DNA of 64,000 bases from NCBI GenBank assembly GCA_021442155.1, contig CM038215.1:279856413-279920412 (forward strand), written 5' to 3'. Source of the DNA: Cymbidium sinense (taxonomy: Eukaryota; Streptophyta; Magnoliopsida; Asparagales; Orchidaceae). The notes under the pieces are model-generated. The model saw nothing but the letters and a program-made list of their open reading frames with translations. It was not told the origin of the DNA and searched no databases. Of this stretch, positions 33,938 through 45,499 are shown piece by piece (within the stretch, counting starts at the first letter, position 1; each line of letters begins with the position of its first letter). The position numbers and the translations under genes were made by a program.

Positions 33938-35235
33938 GTTTGACTAACTTTAGTTTTGCAGATGTAATTATAATTTTATTTTAGAATTTCAAATGTAATT
34001 TTTAATTAGAACTAGGTTAGAGCCATCGATTTTGGAATGAGTAGTGACTAGAAGGAATAGACCTAACAGGGAGCCTCTGTGAACCCTGGAGTGCCCATAC
34101 TTTCATGGTGAAGATAAAGACCCCCATTAGCTTATTAGTTGTAATGATTATTTTTAGGTAGGGTTGTATAAGAGCATAGCTAGATTGTTCATTTATTTCT
34201 TTTTTCCAAGGTGTATAGCAAAGTTCGATCGCACCAACCTCTTGTTATAATATTTTGATTTGTTCAATGTGTTTATATTGATTGTGCAATAGAAATTGCA
34301 TGTTTTTTATATGTTTCTTTTTGTGAGTGTTGTTAGCTAGTAGACTTTTTAGGCAGTTGTAAGTCTAGGCTAGTCGAGATTGGTCCACATTCTTATGTGA
34401 TGATGTGTCTAGTACATGCTAAATCATTTTTAACTTTAGAATCGGTGGCTACTTACTTCTCCCTTGCTACGAGTATAAGCCCTCACCTTTTAGGTACTCC
34501 CACAATCTTATGCTACTGAGACATAAGTCGTAGTATTCTAATAAATTATCAACTCAAAATAATACAAATATCAACTTCAAATATGTAAAAGTATGATAGA
34601 TTGTAGTATTTGTTGGGTTTCATAATGTTGCAACACCTACTACTAAATCTCTTTTAGATTCTAAAAAGAATTGCTTTTACTTGACCCTTCTCATTTGATT
34701 TCCAAATTGAATAATTCTTTGATCATAATCTTTGAAATCTATAAAGACACAGACTAACTATTTTAATTGATAGTTTTCTCAGGAGATCTTATCTTCTACA
34801 ATGTAATTGACTATGAGGATTTGACTTTGTGATGAACTTATAAAACAGTTTAAAATAAATCTTATTTTACTTCATTCATGTAATAGAGGAGAAAGATATT
34901 TGTTATATATAGACCCATTGAGCTTATGAGTCTTATTAAATAATTGAATGCATTGTAGGGTATTGTCTCTCTCTGTCACTCAAGATAGTATATCACTCAT
35001 TAATATCATATTCGAACATCTAAATAAGTACCTTCCTAAGATCTGGGTGATATTGTTACTACATTTTTAAACATCACAAACAAAAGCAATTAAAATATAA
35101 AAAATCATGATATTTAAGAATGAAAAAAAAAATATTCTCTTTACCTTTATAAAAAATATGTCATAAAAAAAATAAGGAGAAATGAAAATTGTCTAGTCAA
35201 TATGGAAGCTACGAGTTTAACATAATAATGTACAC
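33938..35235. other. AT-rich intergenic DNA
   Basis: No gene is supported. Unique-looking sequence includes an ATTTTAGGTACTCCC patch near 34480. It lies between the chromovirus and the dirigent 3'-flank relic. Confidence 0.4.
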
Positions 35236-35480
35236 AACTATCTAAATTAAATAAAAAAGTCATTTGTTGATTTACAGATTGGAAACTTAATCATGGACCA
35301 TATATTACTGTTGTTTTCTATTTTTTTTATTTGGCAAAAGTTTATTAATTTAGTTGCAGCAGTTATATTAGATATTTTTGTTTATATTTTAAGGTAGATT
35401 AATTCTATAGCAATATACCAGAAATCATAAATACAAAATAAAACATAAAAAACGCATGAAAGCTTGGTGACTATAAATTT
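35236..35480 (+). pseudogene. Dirigent 3'-flank relic
   Basis: The sequence taaataaaaaagtcatttgt followed by gattggaaacttaatcatgg aligns with the 3' flank of the dirigent pseudogene at 27930-28010 and with 45705-45800 and 52095-52160. Coding sequence is gone. This shows that the duplicated unit included the downstream DNA. Confidence 0.6.
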
Positions 35481-35532
35481 GAAAACACAAAATAAATTAT
35501 ATGTTGCAAAAAGATATTGGTGACTAAGGAGG

Positions 35533-35788
35533 TTTTTATATACAAAGCACAAAATTTATATTTATTTACTTATCTAACATTTAAAATTTAACATTCACAA
35601 ACATAATACTTAAGTATCATAATCACATAAAAACATATGCATGAGAGGTGTCTGTTATGCTAAAAAAAATTGGTATTCAAATTTTTTTTGAAGTGATGAT
35701 AAAGATTAGTGTTATATAAGTGAATATTAAACTTCGAGGTCTAGATATATAAATATATAAGAATTATGAGGGTATATATATAAATCCC
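35533..35788. mobile_element. Foldback MITE family A, third copy
   Basis: The ends (tttatatacaaagcacaaaa and the reverse complement of ggtatatatataaatc) are diverged. The interior matches 28063-28302, including tatttatttacttatctaac and a gtgaatattaaac-type block. Confidence 0.6.
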
Positions 35789-35979
35789 TCAAAATGTAAT
35801 CAAAATTATTAAGAAAATAAGTAATCTCAAAATCAATACAATAAACAAAATATAAAAGAACTCAAGATATTACTTGCTACTAGTGTGTGATGAAATAAAG
35901 TTCTAATACTAATTATATTGAATTAATAAAAAGTCATATTTTATAGAAAATAAAAGAAAAATTTTTAGATATCTTTTGC

Positions 35980-36260
35980 CATACCTTCATCTCGCTAAAT
36001 TCACAATATAAATTACAAGCAAGCTTCTCATTATCCCAAACAACAACACAACCAATCAAAAACTTTTGATCTTTGACAACCTTGTATTCTCTGATTGTGT
36101 CATTCTCATTCCTAGACGAAACAAGAGAGTATGCATGTGGTGGGAGGAACAGGTCTGCACGAGGGTATGCTATTCCTAGACGAAACAAGAGAGTGCTTAC
36201 TGTTAATAAAAATTCTGACAATACAAAGTTGCAGAAAGATATCTTTGATAAAAATAAGTG
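35980..36260 (+). pseudogene. Dirigent relic: promoter fused to C-terminal coding
   Basis: The upstream half (aagcttctcattatcccaaa, tataaatt at 36007) aligns with the promoter region of the 26.5-kb gene. It is then joined directly to the C-terminal coding block: SFSFLDETRE at about 36100, a GG and SARGY stretch, and a second copy of the ctagacgaaacaagagagt segment at about 36177. The N-terminal and central coding region is missing, so an internal deletion or unequal recombination produced it. Confidence 0.7.
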
Positions 36261-36639
36261 ATTAACAATTTTTAATCTAGAAAAATTCCCTTGCACCTAA
36301 AAGATATTATAAGTACTAAGACTGCCTAACCATTCTTATTACAAGGTAATGATCAAGCTACATATAGGACTACATAGGGGCCATCTACATATCCCAAATT
36401 GGAGTTCATAATTAAAATAATTGATTATTACTTACCAATAATGACATAAAACTTCAATGACTTTGCTATTAAATATCATCCATTCTAAGTTTATAAACTA
36501 ATTCTACAATCATCTTTAAATTTGCATCATCCAATTGTGATTTTATCTTAATAAGTGTTGATAAGTAACTCACTCTCTCTATGTGATAATCAATATCAAA
36601 AAAATGAGTTTACTATACAAATCAACTTGAACTTCATCA

Positions 36640-36860
36640 GAATCTTGTGTAAAATAATCTTAATTTTTGTTCTAAGAATATGAATATTTAAATTTTTTAT
36701 GTGATTTTATTTTTTATTTTAAAAAAATATTATTTTTAAAAATGCTCAAAATATCTAAAAGAGTATAATCAAATAAGTTTATTTTTAAGTAAAATAAAAC
36801 AAAATAAAATAAAAACACAAAATAAAGAATAAAAAACAAAAGTGATGCCAAATGACACCT
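36640..36860. mobile_element. AT-rich MITE, family B, inverted copy
   Basis: It ends aaaagtgatgccaaatgac, the reverse complement of the family's gtttgggatcactttt left end with changes. The interior is the reverse of the 21.3-kb copy. The left end is blurred. Confidence 0.5.
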
Positions 36861-36909
36861 AAATGATTGATAAAAATGTTATCTTATTAAAAATTAATGG
36901 AAAAAAAAA

Positions 36910-37250
36910 AAGATTTCTTTTATCACACCATCATCTATGCAAGCAAGCTCCTCATCCCAAATAACAACACAATCAATTAAAAACCTTTGATCTTCAACAA
37001 CCACTCATCCTTTAATGGTTTATATGTCATTCTCTGTCGCACTTTTTCTTAGCCATCATTCTAATCTTATCCTTGAAGTCAACAAATATAGAGAGAAGCA
37101 AAAGAGTGACCCTGCTACATTTCTCTGTACATGCAATAAAGGATTAAATTTCTCAATACCACTATGGTTGAAGTGGTGTCTATTGCCTTCAATAGCTTTC
37201 GTGATACATGATTATTATTTTGGGAATTTGAAGTTCACATGATATGGATG
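36910..37250 (+). pseudogene. Dirigent relic: promoter and signal-peptide region
   Basis: The upstream part (gcaagctcctcatcccaaat, cctttgatcttcaacaacc) matches the dirigent promoter. ATG 37015 starts MVYMSFSVALFL, corresponding to MTSIFFSVTLFL in the 26.5-kb gene. A frameshift follows. In another frame the mature N-terminus is recognisable around 37090-37140 (LLHFSVHAI, compare LHFYVQE). The dirigent core and C-terminus are absent. Confidence 0.65.
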
Positions 37251-37344
37251 AATAGTTCGATTATTTAAAATGTAGGACAATGGTGCGTACAATGTTACAT
37301 TTGCATATTTAAAATAAAAATAAAAATATTGTATATGTATCACT

Positions 37345-37560
37345 CAAATTATGGGTGTGTTTGGCGTAGTGGTGGTGGAGCAGCGCATTTAATACTACAA
37401 TATCGACAGTACCTACAAAAGCTGTTTTCTAACTTTTTTAAGTCCTTGGTGAAGAAAATTGGATTTTTTTGAAAAAAATTGTTTTTGATTTATCTTCTTA
37501 TTTTTTGATCAATATTTTTTTCAAATAGCTGTAGCTATCTCAAACAGACCTTAAATAATG
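37345..37560. mobile_element. Possible small MITE
   Basis: The left end (gggtgtgtttggcgta) and right end (ctcaaacagacctta) are a complementary pair of the GTGTTTGG type common in plant hAT-like MITEs. The interior holds inverted AGCTGT-type motifs. No target-site duplication was confirmed. Confidence 0.4.
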
Positions 37561-37724
37561 AATTTTAATATTATATGAAAATACATTGTAAAAAAATATG
37601 ATATTCAAGAATTAAAAAAAAATCTCTCAACTCTTATAAACAATATATGTGCTAAAAAAATAGAAGAGAAATAATAATTGAAAAATAAATAAGGCAACAT
37701 GGGAGTTGAGGGTTTCATTCTATG

Positions 37725-38100
37725 ATCAACATTGCTACTTCATTTTAGCATAGGTGCTCCTATTCTCGTTCAACTTTGATATGCAAGTGACTGGAAGCAT
37801 TCAACACCTGCAAGTGATTGTGTGCACCATTGGTTTGTGAAGCCATCGATAGTGATCTAAACATCGAGACGATAGAATAACTTCTACGCATAATTTTTTT
37901 TTTTTTGGGTTTGTGTTTAACCAAAATACACTTGTAGTTGAATCACATCTGGGTTCATCAGTTGTCATTTTATGACATGAGAACCTCTTTGTCACTATTT
38001 TTGTTAATATTATTTGACATTTATTGTAAAAAAAACATTACCTACAAAGTAATTTGGTTGCTAAAATTTAAATATTTTATAACAAATTTTCTTGGTTAAA
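37725..38100 (+). repeat. Second copy of the dispersed repeat found in intron 2
   Basis: It is collinear with 15775-16200, including gaacctctttgtca and attacctacaaagtaatttg. It stops at the start of the GGT-rich repeat, consistent with insertion of that repeat into it. Confidence 0.65.
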
Positions 38101-38103
38101 AGT

Positions 38104-39062
38104 CATATAATCTCAAAAAGAGGGGGAAAAAAATCACGGAGCCTAGCCCAACAAAAATTTTCCATTATATATCTGTTTCAGAGTACATAGTTTTCCCGAG
38201 AGATTAGAATATATGAGAAAGCGACAATGAATCCTGAATCGTAATCAAATGTATGCTGGTTAGCTATAACAGTTATTTATGGCATTGGTGATGGTAAACA
38301 ACGACGTTACCGATGGTGATGACCGGAGATGGTAAACAATGGCAGAATGGCAGGTGGTGACGACCAAGCATGGTCAATGATGATCGATAGTGGTGGTTGA
38401 TGGCGGCCGATGATGGTGGTGCGACAGGAAATGACACCGACCGGTGCGGGTGATGACCGGCACCAGTGGTGATAACGACGGTCGATCGATGGTGGTAATG
38501 GCGTGGAGGCCGGTGGTTATGCCGGTGACCATCGACAATGGTCGACGGCGTGACCGCAGCGGTGGTTGATGGCGAGGACCGCGGTGGTGGTCGACGCGAC
38601 GCCCATGGTTGGCGGCAGGCCCGGCGATACCGAGTAGTGGCACGATTATGCTTGAGGATCTTCAAGCCTTAGAGCTCTCTCTTCACTTTGTTTCCTCAGA
38701 ATGATGAGCTATTTATAGATTAGAAGACATTGTAAATACATGCAAAATCCGAACCACTCCATCGGACGACTCAAAATGATTCCTTTGATCATTTGATGTA
38801 TTTTAAGTATTTGAATGCTCAAATGAAGTCGGAATTATAAGATCTTGGGCTTGTTAGATCCGGCTCATCAAGATGCTCGATTTGACTATAAACACTCCAT
38901 GTTTAAGAGTCGATTGATAATAAGCGTTTGATCTCGGTTAATCTTAATTCAGAATCAGATTACTTTCGACATCAAGATTCGTGCTTCGACTAGTAGAATT
39001 TTAGTGTCATATGAGTTGCCTCCCTATTTTTGGATGACATTATCTCAATCATCCAAAAATAT
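38104..39062. repeat. GGT-rich long repeat, copy 1
   Basis: It aligns in direct orientation with 43775-44725. Both have an agagggggaaaaaaatcac start, a core of GGTGGT/CGACGG motifs (here 38280-38640), then gctcaaatgaagt, gatcttgggcttgttagatc and gacatcaagattcgtgcttc. The core gives open frames on minus (His/Pro/Arg-rich), but these are composition artefacts. The right end has a 13-bp perfect hairpin (39025-39061). It could be an LTR of a non-autonomous element, though TG...CA ends were not resolved. Confidence 0.6.
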
Positions 39063-39560
39063 ATATGCCAAATACTTGAAAATAACAAATTCCTCAATGA
39101 AATTTGTGGGTCCATTAACCATATATTTTGAGAGAACAGATCTTCATGGGAGCACAAGATTATGATCACGGAAGCGGGTGTATGCGGGTACGCACGGGCG
39201 CAAGATTTCGGGGTTATGGACTCATCTGGGCACTTACGATGCTTGCAAGGGCCCGCGGGTGCGCGGACGCGTGAGCGTGAGCACCCATGGGTGGTCGCGC
39301 TGAGGAAAGTGAGTGCATTGTAGCAAGCACGTACGTGGCCATGCAGTACGGGCCAGCGGCTGTCCGTCCCATACGCCACTTTGATGAGGGTTTTTTTGTC
39401 CGTTTTCTTCTATTTTCGCCCGTTTTCACTCGTTTTCACCCCTTTTTTTTAATGTTTTTTTGATTTTTTACCTTTTTGACCCTATAGGGTCTATAAAAAC
39501 CCCTTAGGGTCAAGTGAGAAGACACAAATCTCATATGCTCTAATGTTCCTCTTCTTCTTA
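39063..39560. other. GC-rich patch and TATA-like motif between repeats
   Basis: 39160-39370 is markedly GC-rich (gggcccgcgggtgcgcggac). It is followed by T-rich sequence and a TATA-like motif in ccctatagggtctataaaaa (39480-39499). This looks like promoter-bearing retroelement DNA, but no coding sequence identifies it. Confidence 0.35.
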
Positions 39561-39582
39561 AGAGTAGGTCATTCGCTTTGCT

Positions 39583-39800
39583 GATCAAGGCCTGTAGTTC
39601 ATATGATGAGGCTCCGATTTTCCCTCGAAAGAGGCGTCAACTGTCCTCGTCAGACCGACCGGGTTCGGAGGCGATCAAGGCCCGTAGTTCATACGACGAG
39701 GCTTCGATTTTTCCTCGAAAGATGCATCAACTGTCCTCGTTGGATCGACCAGGTTCGGAGGCAATCAAGGCCCGTAGTTCCTACTTCTTCTTGTAGTAAA
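39583..39800 (+). repeat. 90-bp tandem repeat, about 2.4 units
   Basis: Units start at 39583, 39673 and 39763 with gatcaaggcccgtagttcat or a close variant, a constant spacing of 90 bp. Degenerate copies recur at about 41640-41900. Each block lies just before an 86-bp array. Confidence 0.85.
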
Positions 39801-39937
39801 TTGGATTTCTTGAAACTTCAATGGATGGTTCAATAGTTGATAACTGCCAAGATGGCGGGGAGGCATTAATTAGGAACCATCATTCGAATGACTCAGAAAG
39901 TTTGGCAGGTAATTTCAGAGCATCATTCTCCATGATA

Positions 39938-40820
39938 TTACTTGATTCTGTTAACTTGCATGGAATGGGTAGAATCGAATCCACTGAGGATTTTTGTCCC
40001 ATCCAAGGTTGTTTGTCAAAGTGTTACTTGATGACATTACCATGCATAGAAGAGATTGAATCGAATCCGTTGAGGATTTTTGACTTATCCGAGATTATTT
40101 GTCAAAGTGTTACCCGATGACGTTAACTTGTGTGGAAGAGGTCAAATTGAATTTGCTGAGGATTTTTAACCTATTCGAGGTTGTTTGTCGGAGTGTTACC
40201 CGATGAAGTTAACCTGTATGGAAGAAGTCGAATTGAATTAAAAAGATTTTGACCTATCCGAGAGTCGAGTGTTACTCGATGATGTTAACCTGCATGGAAG
40301 AGATCGAATTGAATCCGCTGAGGATTTTTGACCTATCTGAGGTTGTATTTTAGAGTGCTACCCGATGACGTTAACCTGTATGGAAGAGGTCGAATTGAAT
40401 CCGCTGAGAATTTTTGACCCATTCGAGATTATTTGTCAAAGTGTTACCTGATGATGTTAACCTGTATGGAAGAGGTCGAATTGAATTTGTTGAGAATTTT
40501 TGACCTATCCAAGGTTGTTTGTTAGAATGTTACCAGATGACCTTAACCTGTATGGAAGAGAACGAATTGAATCTGCTGAGGATTTTTGACCTATCCGAGA
40601 TTGTTTGTCAGAGTGTTACCCGATGACGTTAACCTGTATGAAAGAGTTTGAATTGAATCTGCTGAGGATTTTTGATCTATCCGAGGTTGTTTGTCAGAGT
40701 ATTATCCGATGACGTTAATCTGTATGGAAGAGGTCGAATTCAATCCGCTGAAGATTTTTGACCTATCCAAGGTTGTTTGTCAAAGTGTTACTCGATGATA
40801 TTAACCTGTATGGAAGAGGT
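39938..40820 (+). repeat. 86-bp tandem array, block 1 (about 10 units)
   Basis: Successive units repeat at 86 bp (for example 40111 to 40197, 40273 to 40359, 40359 to 40445), with one unit shortened to 76 bp. The consensus features are gatgacgttaacctgtatgg, gaagaggtcgaattgaatcc and ctatccgaggttgtttgtc. Units differ by about 10-20 percent. The period is not a multiple of three and frames are interrupted, so it is non-coding. Confidence 0.92.
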
Positions 40821-41540
40821 CCGATCAAATCTCCTTCGAATTGATCATATCCTAACTGAGACACAATGTGAGTTGTGCATTTCTTAAGCAGGAAGATTGA
40901 AATGAAGAAGATCATTTATGTGCAACAAGCTTGTAAGAAAAAGTCATAAGCTCATTACTTTGATAATGTTGGTGATACAATATTATCATAATATTACTTA
41001 ACAAGAGGAATGAGATAAATTTTTAGAGAGAGTTAACAAAAGACAAGGGGTGGAGAGGAAAAGATAAATGGGGTAAATTAAAGGCTGCAATATTTATGCA
41101 CCAAGAATTACATATAACACTTTCAGAGACCCTCAATGTTTCAAGTTTTAGGGAAGATTTTTTTTCCTTTGGATCTTTGATCATAGCTTGACGGTTGGTC
41201 ATCTAATAATGAAACGGGGAGTAAATCTTTTATAGGCAAAGCCCTTTGAGGTACTTCTTTATCTCGAACATTAAAATTCTCAATCAAGGTCACCAAGGGC
41301 GGTTGAGCCGAGGTAACATGATTGTGTTATTTGTTGATCTCCACCCACTAACCCCAATGGGGTTTGAAATTTCATCTTAAGATGAGGTACCAAGTGTACA
41401 AAAGATTGATTGGAGGGGTCTTCCAAAGATAGCGTTGGATGCTGAATTTGACTTGACCACTATGAATTGAACTGAGTGAGTGACTTGTTGAGGAAATTAT
41501 TTGAGAACAACAGGAAGGGTGATTGTCCCCTCTACTCATA
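40821..41540. other. Spacer between the two tandem blocks
   Basis: It is mixed-composition DNA without a recognised gene or repeat. It separates block 1 from the second 90-bp/86-bp block. Confidence 0.4.
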
Positions 41541-43345
41541 CAGGGCGATTATCAAACCCATATAACGGTCCTGCAGCGGGTTGAAGTTTTTCCTCGAAAG
41601 TGGCGTCAACTATCCTCGTCGGACCGACCGGGTTCGGAGGCGATCAAGGCCCGTATTCATATGAGGCGGTTTTCCCTCGAAAGAGGTTCAACTGCCCCTC
41701 CGGACCGGCCGGGTTGAGGGATCGCCGTTCATACGGTGAGGCTCCGCTTTTTCTTGAAAGAGTTAACCGCCCCTCGCCGGACCACGACGGAGGTGATCAA
41801 GGCCCGTAGTTCATAATGACGAGGCTCCGCCACTCGAAGAGAGGTGTCAATGCCCACGCCGGACACCGTGTTGGAGGTGACCAAGGCCTGTAGTTTCCAC
41901 TTCTTCTTGTGAAAAATTAGATTTCTTGAAACTCCAATGGATGGTTTAAGAGTTGATAACTGCCAAGATGGCGGGGAAAGGTCAATTAGGAACCATCATT
42001 CGAGCAACTCGGAAAGTCTGATAGATAATTTTAGAGTATCATTCTCCATGATGTTACTTGATGCCATTAACTTACAAGGAAGGGATAGAATCGAATTCAC
42101 TGAGGATTTTTGACCCATCCGAGGTTGTTTGTCAAAGTGTCACTTGATTACATTAACCTGCATAAAAGAGGGCAAATCAAATTCGCTGAGGATTTTTGAC
42201 CTATCCAAGGTTGTTTGTTAAAGTGTTACTTGATGACATTAACCTGCATAGAAGAGGACGAATCGAATCCGCTGAGGATTTTTGATCCATCTGAGGTTGT
42301 TTGCCAAAGTGTTACTTGATGATGTTAACCTGTATGGAAGAGGTCGAATTGAATCTATTGAGGATTTTTGACTTGTCCGAGGTTGTTTGTCAGAGTGTTA
42401 CTTGATGACGTTAACCTATATGGAAGAGGTCGAATTGAATCCACTGAGAATTTTTGACCCATCCGAGGTTGTTTGTCAGAGTGTTACTTGATGACGTTAA
42501 TCTATATGGAAGAGGTCGAATTGAATCCGCTGAGAATTTTTGACCTATCCGAGGTTGTTTATCAGAGTGTTACTCGATGATGTTAACTTGTATGGAAGAG
42601 GTCGAATTGAATCTGCTGAGAATTTTTGACCTATCCGAGGTTGTTTGTCAGAGTGTTACTCGATGAAATTAACTTGTATGAAAGAAGTCGAATTGAACCC
42701 GAGAATTTTGACCTATCGAGATTGTTTGTCGAGTGTTACCGGCGACATTAACCTCGTATGGAAGATGTCAATTGAATTCGGCCAGGATTTTGACCTATCC
42801 GAGGTTGTTTGTTAGAGTGTTACTCGACGACGCTAACCGTATGGAAAGGTCAATCAATCCGATAATTTTGACCTATCCAGGTTGTTTGTCGAGTGTTACT
42901 CATGATGTTAACCGTATGGAAGATGTCGAATTGAACCTGGCCGGGATTTTGACTTATCCGAGTTATTTGAGTGTTACTCAATGACGTTAACCTGTATGGA
43001 AGAGGTCGAATTGAATCCGCTGAGGATTTTTGACCTATCCGAGGTTGTTTGTCAAAGTTTTCACTCGATGATATTAACCTGTGTGGAGTAGTTCTGAAGT
43101 TTTGACCTATCCAAGATTGTTTGTCAGAGTCTTTGCTCGATGGCGTTAACCTATGTGGAATAGGTCTAATCAAAATCATGAAGTTTTGACCTATCCGAGG
43201 TTATTTGTCAGAGTCTTCACTCGATGACGTTAACCTATGTGGAGTAGGTCTAATCAAAATCATGAAGTTTTGACCTATCCGAGGTTGTTTGTCAGAGTCT
43301 TCGCTCGATGATGTTAACCTGTGTGAAAGGGGTTAAATCAAAACA
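41540..43345 (+). repeat. Second block: 90-bp units followed by an 86-bp array (about 15 units)
   Basis: Degenerate 90-bp units (41560-41900) precede the linker cttgaaactccaatggatgg, also present at 39810-39830, and then the 86-bp array from 42054. The order of parts is the same as at 39583-40820, so the whole block was duplicated. The last units (about 43090-43345) are a distinct 84-bp variant with gtggagtaggtctaatcaaa. Several units near 42690-42960 have many small deletions. Confidence 0.88.
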
Positions 43346-43774
43346 TTTGTTTGAGCTTGTAGCCAAAGTTGCTCCTTGACCTTTGCCTTTTTCATTAGTA
43401 TTACTAACTTGCTTCTTGAATTGATAATCAATTAGATATCCAGAATATTGATTTGGATAATCATTTGAGATTAAGAGTTACCCCCGCCCCCCAGTCTCCA
43501 ATAAAAGCTGAAGGATCGAAGTTTGATGAATCTTCATTCTTCTTATGTGTTTCTCGAGAGTAAGATTTTCTTTACTATATAGGTGGTGCTATTCTGAACA
43601 TAAGGTCAGATTGTCAACTATTGTGAAGATGTAAAGGGAATGAGATGGCCAAAATTGTTGTAGAAAACCAATTGTAGAATAAAAAAGTTTACGCTTAGCC
43701 TTGTGAAATCCAAAGACACAAATATTTGAAGAATTAATAAGAAACTCTTGGATTTTTACTTAGAAAAACCCCAG

Positions 43775-44725
43775 AAAGAGGGGGAAAAAAATCACGGGGC
43801 CTAGCCCAGCAAAAAATTTTCACTATATATCTGTTTGAGTACATAGTTTTCGATATTACATAATCAGATATGAGAAAGCCCAATGTAATCCCGAATCAGT
43901 AATCATGCGATAAAGTGGTTAGCAAATGTTTAATTGGTGGCGGATGGTAAACGGTGGTTACGGTGATGGTGATGACCGGCGAGATGGTAAACACGGTGGT
44001 AGTCGCGTGGTGACCACGCTATGGTCAACGATGATGATGATCGATGGTGGTGGGTTGATGGCGGCGTCGATATTGAGACAGCGCCGGATGGTCGAGGCGA
44101 GACCGGCAGCGATGACCAACGACGGTGGTTGATGATGACGATGATCAATGGTGGTGGCCGACGGCGGCGGCCGGCGGTGGTTGGCAGTGGTGACCAGCGA
44201 CGGTGGTCGACGGCGGTGACCGGCGACGGTGATTGACGGCAGCGAGGACCGATGGTGGTGGCCGACGGCGACGAATGGCGGTGGTTGGCGGCCGACGGTG
44301 GTGGTCGGCGACAGTCGAGTGGTGGCACGATTATGTTTGGAGGATTTTCAAGCCTTAGAGCTCTCTTCTTTTTTTCGCCCTCATGAAGAATGAGGCTATT
44401 TATATTAGAGGAGTGACATTTCAGAATACATGAAAATCGAACCACTCCATGGATGGCTCAAAATGATTCTTTTGATCATTTGATGTATTTTAAGTATTTG
44501 AATGCTCAAATGAAGTAATTATGAGATCTTGGGCTTGTTAGATCCATCACACGCCGATTTGATTATAAACACATCATGTTTAAGAGTCGATTGATAATAA
44601 GCGCTTGATCTGGGTTAGTCTTGATTTAGAATCAGATTGCTTTCGACATCAAGATTTGTGCTTCGACTAGTAAAATTTTTAGTGTCATATCATTTATATT
44701 TTTTAGTGTATTATCTTAATAAATT
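43775..44725. repeat. GGT-rich long repeat, copy 2
   Basis: It is a direct copy of 38104-39062, with a core at 43930-44330 and the same tail (tcaagatttgtgcttcgact, agtgtcatat). Together the two copies bracket the tandem-repeat blocks. Frames across the core on both strands are artefacts of the triplet bias. Confidence 0.6.
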
Positions 44726-45479
44726 TAATTAAAAATTTCAAAACAATTATTGAATGAGCTCGGTTAATACTCTTAATTATAGACTATTTTTTAGTGTTTA
44801 ACTTATTTGATAACTTTAGAATAGATTGTTCTTAGGATTATTATATTTTCTTATGGATAACATCATTGTGATCATAAGCATATAAGGTTTAGAGATTGAT
44901 TAGTCTATTGATTAATGCCATGAAATTTGAAATTATTTTTCAAAATTTAATTTGGGCTCATTTGGAAAGGTTGTTGGATGGATTCATTCATTGAGATATT
45001 GAGTTTAATTATAACTTTACTAAAATTAGAGTTAGGATGATTGTTAAACTAATTTTTAGAGTTTCCATCCAAATAGTGCATCGAAATTTATGCTTGATCA
45101 AATAAATTATTTGTCATCCTAATTTCAATCATTGAAATTTATGTTGTTTGAAAGTGCATTTGATTGTTAAAAATGTTTATGACATAACATTATAATTTTA
45201 GAGAATTCACAAGGTGTAACTATTAATTAGATGATAACATAGATGATCCATCTCTCATTGGGGTCGAGAAGGCATGAACCAAGTAAAATCTCCTCTGGCA
45301 TAAATTTCGCCTTACTTGCATTAATTAGAGCAAAATTGTCAAAAAAAAAAAAGAAAAAAAAAAGGGCTCCAAATATTAAACTTCAAAAATGTCAAAATTG
45401 AATCGATAACTTCAAATAATACTTTTGGAGGAACAAAAAAAAAAAAAAAGAAGAAGAAGAAACTCAAATTAGTCTTTTT
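44726..45479. other. AT-rich intergenic DNA
   Basis: No gene is supported. It includes A-rich tracts at 45340-45363 and 45436-45462. Confidence 0.4.
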
Positions 45480-45499
45480 GACTTCAATTTCGATCAGCC

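Noticed and set aside
38273..38665. Minus-strand His/Arg/Pro-rich frames in the GGT-rich core
   Set aside because: Triplet bias keeps several frames open at once on this strand. The other copies of the repeat do not conserve one frame.
42733..43179. Frames on both strands across the 86-bp array
   Set aside because: The period is 86 or 84 bp, not a multiple of three, and indels break the frame from unit to unit.
39583..43345. CRISPR-like array
   Set aside because: The units are head-to-tail tandem repeats without unique spacers, in a plant nuclear context.
43930..44445. 171-codon minus-strand frame
   Set aside because: This is the same GGT/ACC triplet artefact in the second repeat copy, with no conserved protein pattern.
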